The notes under the pieces are model-generated. The model was not told the origin of the DNA and made no database searches. It was given only the letters and a program-made list of their open reading frames with translations. The position numbers and the translations under genes were made by a program. From NCBI RefSeq assembly GCF_014646335.1, contig NZ_BMNG01000009.1, forward strand, positions 1 to 64,000: a DNA stretch of 64,000 nt, given 5' to 3'. Origin of the DNA: Streptomyces lasiicapitis (GTDB lineage Bacteria; Actinomycetota; Actinomycetes; Streptomycetales; Streptomycetaceae). The number at the start of each line of letters is the position of its first letter. Within the stretch, counting starts at the first letter, position 1. This document shows positions 37,366 to 45,640 of the stretch, one piece after another.

Positions 37366-37714
37366 GTGCGGGCACCTCCGGTCGGGCGGCGGGCGGGCGC
37401 GGCCGCGCGGTGGGGGACGTGGCTGGTGGCCGCCCGCCCTGCCAGGTCTACCGAACGGTAGCCTCCGGCGGCCCAACACGGTATCCGGACGGCGCAGTTC
37501 GCGCCGCACACCGGGTGCGGCGGCCGTCCGGGGCGGCGCGCGGGGGCGGCGCGCGACGCCCTCGCGGAGCCGTGCGTGCGCCGTGGCGGGCGTGTGCGAC
37601 GGGTCGCGCGACCAGGCCGTTCGGTGTGCGCGGCCATGCCCCGGCGCCTGCCCGGCAGCGCCCCCGCGCCCGCCTGGGTGCGCCCCGGTGCCGTCTGGAA
37701 GGATTGCCCTCGTC
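37366..37714. other. Divergent intergenic region between amidase and LacI regulator
   Basis: This 349-bp gap should hold the promoters of both genes. The clear structure is the palindrome at 37448-37461. GGAAGGA at 37697-37703 serves the LacI start. Nothing else stands out, and the open frames crossing it are Arg-rich and unlikely to be real. Confidence 0.5.
37448..37461. promoter_or_regulatory. Palindrome upstream of the amidase gene
   Basis: CTACCG (37448-37453) and CGGTAG (37456-37461) form a perfect inverted repeat around AA. It lies 83 bases before the amidase start codon, where a -35/-10 region is expected. The short even spacing suits a TetR-type dimer at least as well as the divergent LacI regulator, so the binder is uncertain. 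Confidence 0.45.
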
Positions 37715-38800
37715 ATGGTGCAGATACCGAAGCAGCAGCCCGCGCCGGGCCCGGCGCCGGACGCGCCGAGTCCCCCGCCCGACTCCGTGCCGCAGGGCAC
37801 CCCGCACTCCGTCCCGACGAGCGCCGACGTCGCCCGCCTCGCGGGCGTCTCCCGCGCCACCGTCAGCTACGTACTGAACAACACCAGCGCCGTCCGGATC
37901 AGCGAGCCCACCCGCCGCCGCGTGCACGCGGCCGCCAAGGAACTCGGCTACGTCCCGCACGCCGCCGCCCGCAGCCTGCGCGCCGGGCACACCCGCATGG
38001 TCCTCATGCCCACACCGCAGATCGCCGTGGGCCCGTTGTTCAGCCAGTTCTTCAACGAACTCCAGTGGGCGCTCAGCAGGTTCGACTACACGGTCGTGCA
38101 GTACGGCAGCCTCGGCCTGACCGGCGAGGAGGCCGCCCGCGCCTGGGCCGAACTGCGCCCCGTCGCCGTCCTCGCGCCCGACGCCACCGCGCTCGGCGCC
38201 CGTGGCGTCGCCGTGCTCAAACGCTCCGGCGCCAAGGCCGTCTTCACCCTCGGCCCCGGGCGGGCGGACGGCGCGCACGCGCTGCTCATGGACCAGCGCC
38301 TGGTCGGCCGCGCCGCCGCCGAACACCTGCTGGCCCGCGGCCACCGCCGCATCGGCGTCGTCGTCCCCGAGGAACCGGGCCTCGAAGCCTTCTCCCGGCC
38401 GCGCCTGGACGGCGTGCGCGCCGCCGTGCGCGCCGCGATCGACGCCGACGTCACCGAGCTGCCGCTGGCCTACACCGAGGACTCCGCCGCCCGCTTCGCC
38501 GACCACTGGCCCGCGTTCGGCCTGGACGCGGTGTTCGCGTACAACGACGAGTACGCGATGCTCCTCATGCGCGCCCTCCAGGACCAGGGCATCTCCGTCC
38601 CCGACGACACGGCCGTCCTCGGCGCCGACGACCTGATGCTCGGCAGGCTGCTGCGCCCCCGCCTGAGCAGCGTCCGCATCGAGCTGCCCTCGGGTCGCGG
38701 CCTCGCGGAGCTGGTCGACAGGGTGGTGCGGGAACCCGGCGGGAAACCCGAGGTGCACGACGTACTCGGGGCGAGCGTCGTACACCGGGAGTCGAGCTGA
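37715..38800 (+). CDS. LacI-family transcriptional regulator
   Basis: This 361-residue repressor has a Pro-rich N-terminal tail of about 35 residues, then the LacI helix-turn-helix and hinge (TSADVARLAGVSRATVSYVLNN, VHAAAKELGYVPHAAARSLRAG), and a periplasmic-binding-protein-like effector domain. ATG 37715 follows GGAAGGA. The effector is probably a sugar or nucleoside-like ligand. Its target could be the divergent amidase or a distant sugar locus. A strong terminator follows. Confidence 0.9.
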   Translation: MVQIPKQQPAPGPAPDAPSPPPDSVPQGTPHSVPTSADVARLAGVSRATVSYVLNNTSAVRISEPTRRRVHAAAKELGYVPHAAARSLRAGHTRMVLMPTPQIAVGPLFSQFFNELQWALSRFDYTVVQYGSLGLTGEEAARAWAELRPVAVLAPDATALGARGVAVLKRSGAKAVFTLGPGRADGAHALLMDQRLVGRAAAEHLLARGHRRIGVVVPEEPGLEAFSRPRLDGVRAAVRAAIDADVTELPLAYTEDSAARFADHWPAFGLDAVFAYNDEYAMLLMRALQDQGISVPDDTAVLGADDLMLGRLLRPRLSSVRIELPSGRGLAELVDRVVREPGGKPEVHDVLGASVVHRESS

Positions 38801-38830
38801 ACGGGTAGCCGTAACGGGCAAGAGAGCCGA

Positions 38831-38872
38831 ACGGGCGGGCGGCGGGGTCCGAAGACCTCGCCGCCCGCCCGT
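38831..38872. terminator. Strong bidirectional terminator between the LacI gene and trxA
   Basis: A perfect 14-bp stem (38831-38844 with 38859-38872) encloses a further GGTC/GACC stem (38846-38849, 38854-38857) with a CGAA loop. It sits between the stops of convergent genes. TCCTTTGG follows in the forward direction. Confidence 0.85.
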
Positions 38873-38906
38873 CCTTTGGTGGAGCTGTCCTTGGTGGCCC
38901 CGACCC

Positions 38907-39296
38907 TTACTGGTCCGAGCCGCCCGCCTGCGCCTGCTGCTCGGCGACGGACTTGCGGACCTCGTCCATGTCGAGCTTGCGGGCCTGGCCGATGACATCC
39001 TCCAGGGCCTCCGCGGGCAGCGCGCCGGGCTGCGCGAACACCGCCACCTGATCGCGGACGATCATCAGCGTCGGGATCGACTGGATGCCGAACGCGGCCG
39101 CGAGCTCGGGCTGGGCCTCCGTGTCGACCTTGCCGAAGACCAGGTCGGGATTGGCCTCCGCGGCCTTCTCGTACACCGGGGCGAACTGGCGGCAGGGCCC
39201 GCACCAGGTCGCCCAGAAGTCGATCAGGACGAAGTCGTGCTCCGTCATCGTCTGGTCGAAGTTGTCCTTCGTGAGCTCCACTGTCGTGCTGCTCAT
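38907..39296 (-). CDS. trxA: Thioredoxin
   Basis: This 129-residue thioredoxin has the active site WATWCGPCRQFAP (Cys-Gly-Pro-Cys), the KVDTEAQPELAAAFGI strand-helix and the cis-Pro loop SIPTLM. A C-terminal polar tail of about 20 residues (VRKSVAEQQAQAGGSDQ) exceeds the usual fold. It reduces protein disulfides using a thioredoxin reductase encoded elsewhere. It is divergent from a flavin disulfide reductase-like gene, with 117 bp between them, so shared redox control is possible. Confidence 0.93.
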   Translation of the reverse strand: MSSTTVELTKDNFDQTMTEHDFVLIDFWATWCGPCRQFAPVYEKAAEANPDLVFGKVDTEAQPELAAAFGIQSIPTLMIVRDQVAVFAQPGALPAEALEDVIGQARKLDMDEVRKSVAEQQAQAGGSDQ

Positions 39297-39413
39297 GGTC
39301 TGTCTCTCTTCCTGATGAGGGCGAAGCCGTCGTGCACAACGGCCGGGGCGACGGCCGTATTCCGCGCGCGTACCCATGTGGCCCCGCCGCACACCTGGGA
39401 CCAGACTGTCCCC

Positions 39414-40865
39414 ATGACGGATGCGACGGATGTCACCGAAGGCAGTGAAACGATCACCTACGACGTCGTGGTCCTCGGCGCCGGACCCGTCGGCGAGAAC
39501 GTCGCCGACCGGGCCCGCGCGGCCGGCCTGAGCGCGGCGGTCGTGGAGAGCGAACTCGTCGGCGGCGAGTGCTCGTACTGGGCCTGCATGCCCAGCAAGG
39601 CCCTGCTGCGCCCGGCCGTGGCCCGCGCCGACGCCCGCCGCGTCCCGGGCCTGCGCCAGCTCGTCGAGGGCCCGCTCGACGCGGCAGCGGTCCTCGCGCA
39701 CCGTGACTACTACACCTCGCACTGGAAGGACGACGGCCAGGTGGGCTGGCTGGACTCCATCGGCGTCGACCTCTACCGCGGGCACGGCCGCCTGGCGGGC
39801 ACCCGCCAGGTCACGGTCACGGCAGCCGACGGCACGCTGCGGCGCCTGGCCGCCCGGCACGCCGTGGCCGTGTGCACCGGCAGCCGTGCCGTCGTCCCCG
39901 ACCTGCCGGGCGTCGCCGACGCCAAGCCGTGGACCAGCCGCGAGGCGACCAGCTCCGACCACGTGCCGGGCCGCCTCGTCGTGGTCGGCGGCGGCGTGGT
40001 CGGCGTGGAGATGGCCACGGCCTGGCAGGCACTCGGCTCGCAGGTCACCTTGCTCGTACGCGGCGGGGGACTGCTGCCGAAGATGGAGCCGTTCGCCGGG
40101 GAACTGGTCGCGGAGGCGCTGCGCGAGGCGGGCGCCGACGTGCGCACGGACACCTCGGTGACCGAGGTGCGCCGGGAGGGCGCCACCGTGACGGTGAGCC
40201 TCGGCGACGGCACCACCGTCGAGGCCGACGAGATCCTCTTCGCGACCGGCCGCGCCCCGCGCACCGACGACATCGGCATGGACACGGTCGGCCTGGAACC
40301 CGGTGCGTGGCTGACCGTCGACGACAGCTGCACGGTGGCGGGCAGCGACTGGCTGTACGCCGTCGGCGACGTGAACCACCGGGCGCTCCTCACCCACCAG
40401 GGCAAGTACCAGGCGCGGATCGTGGGCGCCGTCATCGCCGCCCGCGCCCAGAAGGTCCCCCTCCTGGAGACCGACCGCTGGGGCGCCCACAGCGCCACCG
40501 CCGACCACTCCGCGGTCCCCCAGGTCGTCTTCACCGACCCCGAGGCCGCCTCCGCGGGCCTCACCCTCGCCGCCGCCGAGGCCGCGGGCCACCGCGTCCG
40601 CGCCGTCGACTACGACCTCGCGTCGGTCGCGGGCTCGGGTCTGTACGCCGACGGCTACCGCGGCCGTGCCCGCATGATCGTCGACCTCGACCGCGAGATC
40701 CTCCTCGGTGTGACGTTCGTCGGCCCCGGCGTCAGCGAACTCATCCACTCGGCCACCGTCGCCGTCGCCGGAGAGGTCCCCATCGAGCGCCTGTGGCACG
40801 CGGTGCCGTCGTATCCGACGATCAGCGAGGTGTGGCTGCGGCTCCTTGAGACATACCGGGGCTGA
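39414..40865 (+). CDS. Dihydrolipoamide dehydrogenase-like flavoprotein disulfide reductase
   Basis: This 483-residue protein has an N-terminal FAD site (VVVLGAGPVGENVADRA), the redox-active pair in GGECSYWACMPSK (CxxxxC), a second nucleotide site (LVVVGGGVVGVEMATAW) and a dimerisation domain. The usual C-terminal His-Pro-Thr catalytic motif is replaced by HAVPSYPTISEV. This suggests it is not a standard lipoamide dehydrogenase but a family relative with another disulfide or quinone substrate. The divergent trxA is a possible partner. Confidence 0.87.
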   Translation: MTDATDVTEGSETITYDVVVLGAGPVGENVADRARAAGLSAAVVESELVGGECSYWACMPSKALLRPAVARADARRVPGLRQLVEGPLDAAAVLAHRDYYTSHWKDDGQVGWLDSIGVDLYRGHGRLAGTRQVTVTAADGTLRRLAARHAVAVCTGSRAVVPDLPGVADAKPWTSREATSSDHVPGRLVVVGGGVVGVEMATAWQALGSQVTLLVRGGGLLPKMEPFAGELVAEALREAGADVRTDTSVTEVRREGATVTVSLGDGTTVEADEILFATGRAPRTDDIGMDTVGLEPGAWLTVDDSCTVAGSDWLYAVGDVNHRALLTHQGKYQARIVGAVIAARAQKVPLLETDRWGAHSATADHSAVPQVVFTDPEAASAGLTLAAAEAAGHRVRAVDYDLASVAGSGLYADGYRGRARMIVDLDREILLGVTFVGPGVSELIHSATVAVAGEVPIERLWHAVPSYPTISEVWLRLLETYRG

Positions 40866-41020
40866 GGGGCTCCTGGCGCGAACTGGCCAGGTGGTGGCCG
40901 GAAGTTGACGCGGGGACGGGCGCCGTCCGCCGGATGATGTCCGTCTCCGCGAGGCGCCGATACTGTGGCCTGCCAGGAGAGCGGCGCGACGGTGCGCGCC
41001 CGGGGGAGAGCGGGGGCGGG

Positions 41021-43273
41021 GTGGATCCCATTTCGGCGGGGGTCACGTGGACGCTGGCGGCGGTGGCGACCGGCATGGCGGGTGAGGTCGGCAAACAGCT
41101 CCATCTGCTCGTCGGAGGGCTCTTCGGCGGCCGGACACGGGCACCTGACCGCTCGACCGAACTGACGGCGCTCGCACCGCAGTTGCTGGAGGCGGCCCGC
41201 CGGGACCCGGTCGTGGCGGCCAGGCTCGCCGAGCTGCAGGGCCTCGCCCAGCGGACCTTCCAGGAGCCGGTGGTGCTCTCCGTGGCGCCGCCGCCCCCGC
41301 CGATCCGGACGTTCGTCGACCGTCAGAAACCCCTGGGAGCGCTGCGCCGCGAGGCCCTGCGCAAGCACGACGGACGACCGCGCCGGGCCCTTCTGTACGG
41401 TCCCGAGGGCATCGGCACCACCGGGCTCGCCGTGCAGTTCGCGGCCGGCGCGCACGACCGGTATCCCGACGGGCGGCTGTACGTCGACCTCGCCGACGGC
41501 CACACGGGCACGGGACTCGACGCCGAGGCGGCGCTGCGGTCGGCGTTACGCGGACTCGGCGTACCGGACACGGACATCCCGCCGGGCCCCGCGGACCGGG
41601 CCGCCCTCTTCCAACGGCTCGTCGACGGGCGGCGGATGCTCGTCATCCTCGACCACGCGCACTCCGCCGCGCAGGTCGGCCCGCTGCTCGCGGCGTCGGC
41701 CGACGTGTTCACCGTCGTCGTCGCCCGCCGCAGGCTCCCCGGCGTCGACGCCGAGGCGATCGCGGTCGAACCGCTCTCCAGGCGCCACTCCCTGCAACTC
41801 CTGAAGGAAGCGTCGGGCGCCGACGTGGCGGCGCGGCTCGGCCCGGCGCTCCCGGCCACGCTCGCGCGGTGCGGGGGATCGCCGTACGCGCTGTGGGCCA
41901 CGGCCGCGCAGTGCGAGGCGGGACTCCTGCCTGGCGCCGGGGCCCGGACGGGCGCCCCGACGGGCGGGGGCTCCGGCGACGACTCCACGTACGACGACTC
42001 CACGTACGGGGGCTCCGTGACCGGCGAGGATGCCTTTCTCGACCTTCTCGACGACATCTACCGGACCCTCGACCCCGGTCTCGCCCGCCTCTACCGGCGC
42101 GGCGCGCTGTGGCCCTGGCCCGCCTTCACGGCCGGGCCTGTCGCCGCCGCGGCGGAGCTGGACGAGGCGGTCGCGGTCGCGGGACTCGACCGCCTCGTCG
42201 AACTCAGGCTCCTGGAGCCGGCCGGCCCCGGGCGCTACCGGTACCGGCCGCTGGTGCTGCGGCACGCGGAGCGCATGGCCTCGCGGGACGACAGGAGCGC
42301 CGGGTGCTCGCAGGCCCTGAACCGCACCGTCCAGTGGTACCTGCGGTTCGCCGTGCAGGCCGACCTGGACGCGCTGCCGGAGCGCTGGCATCTGGGCGCC
42401 GCCTACCAGCAGGCCACGCGGGGAACGTACCCGGACAGGGGTCGGGCCCTCGCGGCGCTCGTCGACGAACTGGGCAACCTGGTCCAAGCCGTGCTCGTGG
42501 CACGGGAGTTCGGCTTCGGGGACACCGCCTGCTCCCTGACGGAGGCGCTGTGGGCGGTGCAGCTCAAGGCCGGACGCCACGAGACGCTGCTTCCCGCGCT
42601 GCGGGCCGCGGCGCAGGTCGCCGACACGGTGTGCCCCGGAACGAAGATGGCCGGCCGCATGCACACCTACCTCGCCTCCGCCCTCATCGAGACGCTCGGC
42701 TTCGACGAGGCGGAGCGCGAGGCCGAGGCGGCCCTGGTCGCCGAGCGGCGCGCCGGGCATCTGCGCGGGCAGGCCACGGCCGTCGAGACCCTCGGGCGGA
42801 TCAAACTGGCGCGCTGGGATTTCCAGGGGGCCGACGCCCTCTTCGTCGAGTCGGGGCGCATCGCCGACGGCATCGGCCCCGACGACGAGGGCCACGCGGA
42901 CCTGGAGCGGATCCGCGCCCTGCTGCAGCGGTTCCGCGGCCGGGCGCAGCGCGGGATCGCCCTCCGCGAGAACCTGCCCCTGGACGAGGCGGAGGCGCGT
43001 CTCAAGGACGCCATGCGGTTCTTCGACGAGCACGGGGAGCGCTACAACGGCGCGAGGGCCCGCACCGATCTCGCGGAGCTGTACGTCCTCAGCGGTCGGC
43101 GCGACGCCGCGCTGCCCCTGATCGACTGGGCGCTTGAGGCGCTGGCGGGCGAGAACGCCGGGTATCACCTGGCGTATCTGCGGGCGTTGCGGGACGGTGG
43201 CGGCGATGGCTCAAGCGGTGTGGGTGACCCGAACGCGGGCGGTGACGGCTCCGCGGGTGTGACCGCGACCTGA
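41021..43273 (+). CDS. STAND/NB-ARC-like protein with TPR-like C-terminus and degenerate P-loop
   Basis: This 750-residue protein begins with a Gly/Ala-rich amphipathic segment (TWTLAAVATGMAGEVGKQL) seen at the start of many Streptomyces NB-ARC proteins. A nucleotide-binding region follows from about residue 95, with Walker B-like RRMLVILDHAHS. The P-loop reads GPEGIGTTGLAV, with Thr where the catalytic Lys is expected. A winged-helix-like part and helical repeats fill the second half. A linker near residue 325 contains a 15-bp tandem duplication (41978-42007). GTG 41021 was chosen over 40934. It may be a signal-sensing switch, conceivably anti-phage, but that is inference. Its end overlaps the convergent gene by 109 bp. 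Confidence 0.75.
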   Translation: MDPISAGVTWTLAAVATGMAGEVGKQLHLLVGGLFGGRTRAPDRSTELTALAPQLLEAARRDPVVAARLAELQGLAQRTFQEPVVLSVAPPPPPIRTFVDRQKPLGALRREALRKHDGRPRRALLYGPEGIGTTGLAVQFAAGAHDRYPDGRLYVDLADGHTGTGLDAEAALRSALRGLGVPDTDIPPGPADRAALFQRLVDGRRMLVILDHAHSAAQVGPLLAASADVFTVVVARRRLPGVDAEAIAVEPLSRRHSLQLLKEASGADVAARLGPALPATLARCGGSPYALWATAAQCEAGLLPGAGARTGAPTGGGSGDDSTYDDSTYGGSVTGEDAFLDLLDDIYRTLDPGLARLYRRGALWPWPAFTAGPVAAAAELDEAVAVAGLDRLVELRLLEPAGPGRYRYRPLVLRHAERMASRDDRSAGCSQALNRTVQWYLRFAVQADLDALPERWHLGAAYQQATRGTYPDRGRALAALVDELGNLVQAVLVAREFGFGDTACSLTEALWAVQLKAGRHETLLPALRAAAQVADTVCPGTKMAGRMHTYLASALIETLGFDEAEREAEAALVAERRAGHLRGQATAVETLGRIKLARWDFQGADALFVESGRIADGIGPDDEGHADLERIRALLQRFRGRAQRGIALRENLPLDEAEARLKDAMRFFDEHGERYNGARARTDLAELYVLSGRRDAALPLIDWALEALAGENAGYHLAYLRALRDGGGDGSSGVGDPNAGGDGSAGVTAT
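41978..42007 (+). repeat. 15-bp tandem duplication in the STAND gene linker
   Basis: GACGACTCCACGTAC occurs twice in direct succession, encoding DDSTY-DDSTY in a flexible Gly/Ser/Asp linker between the ATPase part and the helical part. The unit is a multiple of three, so copy changes would keep the frame. Confidence 0.85.
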
Positions 43274-45037
43274 CTCGGCGTCCCGCCGCTCCACACCGTC
43301 AGACCGTCCGCCAGTTCGTCGAGGCCCTTGCCCGCCGCCAGCCATGCGTACAGCGCGGAGGCGCAGGCCCCCGGGTCCGCCGCGCGCGGGTCGGCGGTCA
43401 GGCGGAGCAGATGGCCGTCGCGGGTGAGCGCGGTGCAGTCGCCGGGCCCTGTGACGTACGCGGCGAGGCCGCAGTGGGGATGGCGGTCGAGGACGTCCCT
43501 GGCCCAGGCGGCGGGCGGGCCCAGCCGGGGATCGTCCGGGTCGCCGTCGCGCAGGATCACGTCGGCGAGAGTGAGGTCGCGCGGGTCCAGGGTGTCCTCG
43601 TGCACGGCGGTGTGGGCGTCGCCCTCGGCGTCCGGTTCACCGCGCGGCTGTGCGTACCGGGCGACGACGACCTCGCCCGCGCCGCGCAGCCGCGTGATGA
43701 CGCGCAGGGGAGCGGTGCGGACGGGCGGCTCGTACGGGGGCAGGGGGAGCGGGTCCAGGAGCGCGGGGGCCGTGGGTTCCGGTATCCCCATCAGACCGTA
43801 GAAGGTGCGCCGCAGGAGTTCGGCCGAGCGTCCGGGGGCGGACGAGGTGAGTTCGGCGGGGCCGGGTGCGGGGACGTGATGGGCCGTGGCCGCGTCGAGC
43901 TGGGGGCGCAGGGCGCGGTACGGGTCGAGGCGGGGTGCGGCGCGGACGAACGCGGCGACGGGGGAGTCCTCGCCGAGGCCGTCCGACGCGGCCGCGCCGA
44001 GCAGCACCGGGGTGCCGAGCGCCGCGCTGTAGTACGTCACCGACCCGAAGTCGCCCAGCGTGACGTCCGCGGCGAGGAGGGCCTGGCGCCAGCCGTGCAG
44101 CGGGTCGATCAGGGTCAGGCCGCCGCGGCGGGCCCGGTCGAGCCACATCCTGATCTGGCCGGGGCCGTGGCCGTGCCAGACGTTCGGGTGCAGTACGGCG
44201 GCGACGCGGTACTCGTCCGCGGGGAGCTCGGCGGTGAGGCGGGGCAGCAGCGCGGGCAGCACGTCCTCGCCGCCGTCGCCGAACAACGACTCGGGGTTCC
44301 AGGTGGAGTTGAGCAGGACGAGCCGTTGCCCGTGGCGTACGCCGAGGGCGCGGCGGAAGCGGTCGCGGTACGGGCGGGCGGCGAGGAGGCGGTCGTAGCA
44401 GGGGTCGCCCGCGAGGACGGCGGTCGCGGCGGCCTCGGGGCAGGCGGCACGCAGCCGTGCGACCTGCTCGGGGTGGGACAGCACCAACGCGTCCGCGATC
44501 GGCCTGCCGTCGGGGGCGAGCAGCCACTCCGGCGAAAGCCCGAACACCGGCTCCCGGCTCCCGGCTCCCGGCTCCCGGCTCCCGGCTCCCGGCTCCCGGC
44601 TCCCGGCTCCCGGCTCCCGGCTCCCGGCTCCCGGCTCCCGGCTCCCGGCTCCCGGCTCCCGGCTCGGCGAGTCTCTTATTGTAGCCAACGCCGTGCGAGA
44701 GGATCACCAAGTGGCCACTGTGGTAGTGGAGTTGACCGCCGAAGCTGGCCGAGACGGCGAGGTCCACGGGGGTTCGCGCGGCCTGTTCCCACGGCAGCAC
44801 CGGCACCCCGACGTCCGCGAGGAGTTCCGCGACGCCCGCCTCGTACGGCGAGGAGCCGGTGCATGTCGCGAGCAGTTGGACCCGCAGGTCGTCGCGGAAG
44901 AGCGGCAGCACGTCGAGCAGCCTGGTCGCGGACGTGACGTTGTGGACGATCAGGAGCACGTTGTGGCAGCGCCCGCGCGTCGCCCACCGCTCGGCCCCGG
45001 CGCCGACCGGCACGCGTATCCACTCCGCCCGCCCCAT
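43165..45037 (-). pseudogene. Frame-split CDP-glycerol glycerophosphotransferase-like gene (probable phase-variable gene)
   Basis: Two frames each encode half of one protein and meet inside a 7-bp repeat array. The N-terminal part (ATG 45037, about 125 residues, ending LVILSHGVGYNKRLAEPGAG) is in one frame. The C-terminal part, from FGLSPEWLLAPDGRP to the stop at 43165 (about 460 residues, with VTLGDFGSVTYYSAALGTPVLL), is in another. SHGVGYNK followed by a DFGSVTYYSAALG-type motif resembles teichoic-acid-type glycerophosphotransferases, though the match is loose. With sixteen units the product from 45037 runs out of frame to 43637, becoming Arg/Pro-rich. Removing one unit or adding two restores the full frame. 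The C-terminal end overlaps the convergent STAND gene by 109 bp. Confidence 0.7.
44551..44662. repeat. Heptanucleotide array, sixteen perfect CTCCCGG units
   Basis: CTCCCGG repeats sixteen times without error over 112 bases, flanked by partial units (CCGG before, CTC after). On the coding (minus) strand it reads GAGSREP-type heptapeptides in every frame, because 7 and 3 share no factor. The array therefore never introduces a stop, whatever the frame. It lies exactly where the two halves of the glycerophosphotransferase-like gene change frame. Perfect short arrays of this kind change copy number by slipped-strand mispairing. Confidence 0.97.
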
Positions 45038-45160
45038 GGACCCCGCTTCCCCCTCGCGCCGCCGTGCGCCCCGCGAACACTCAGGGCATCCACCAGGCCG
45101 CAACGATAACCGCGCGCGAAGGCGGGGCGAACGGGGCGTACGCGGAACGCAGATTCACTC

Positions 45161-45208
45161 CGAGCGGGGCACGCCGCGTCACTGCGAGCGGAGCACGCCA
45201 CGTCACCC
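45161..45208. repeat. Two 24-bp imperfect direct repeats at the end of the WhiB-like gene
   Basis: Copies at 45161-45184 and 45185-45208 share 20 of 24 positions (CGAGCGGRGCACGCCRCGTCAC core). A degenerate related segment precedes them at about 45128-45160. They span the stop of the WhiB-like gene and the gap toward the phase-variable gene. Confidence 0.7.
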
Positions 45209-45511
45209 CGCGCGTGGCACTCCGCGCGCGACCGTCCCCCGCTCGGCGGCCCGCTGAGCCGCCCGCCGCCTCCGCCGCAGCCGGTCCAGCTCCCGCTCGT
45301 CCTTGCCGCCCCACACGCCCGACGTCTGGCCGGACCACAGCGCGTACGTGAGGCACTGGTGTGCCACGGGGCAGCGTTCGCAGACTCGTTTGGCCTCCTC
45401 CTGGTCCCGTTCGGCCGGGCCCGTCGACCCGACCGGGAAGAAAAGCTCGGGATCCTCGTCGGCACACGCGGCCCGTTGGATCCACTCCTGTCGCAGCGGT
45501 ACCTCATCCAT
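45203..45511 (-). CDS. WhiB-like iron-sulfur transcription factor
   Basis: This 102-residue Wbl protein has four conserved cysteines (AACADED, then VCERCPVAHQC) for a [4Fe-4S] cluster and the GVWGG turn that contacts the sigma factor, followed by an Arg-rich DNA-binding tail (LDRLRRRRRAAQR). It lacks the AT-hook RGRPR of WblC/WhiB7. I cannot assign it to a named Wbl. ATG 45511 was chosen because the family-like MDEVPLRQEWIQRAAC starts there; an in-frame ATG at 45544 would add 11 Pro/Ala residues. It is divergent from a small basic protein gene. Confidence 0.9.
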   Translation of the reverse strand: MDEVPLRQEWIQRAACADEDPELFFPVGSTGPAERDQEEAKRVCERCPVAHQCLTYALWSGQTSGVWGGKDERELDRLRRRRRAAQRAAERGTVARGVPRAG

Positions 45512-45640
45512 GGGGCGGCGGGTGCCCGGGGCCGCCGCGGGCAAACGGTGTTTGACGATTCCGCTTGCCGGTTACACGTGGAGTTCGAGCCCCGGGCCCT
45601 CACGGCGGCCGGGGCCCCGCCGAGCAGAGGAGCACCGGCC

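Noticed and set aside
44551..44662. Possible CRISPR array
   Set aside because: The repeats are 7 bp and contiguous without spacers, so this is a microsatellite.
43411..44937. Plus-strand 508-residue frame across the heptamer array
   Set aside because: It reads LPAPGSR repeats only because the array is open in all frames; its flanks are Arg/Gly-rich and match no family.
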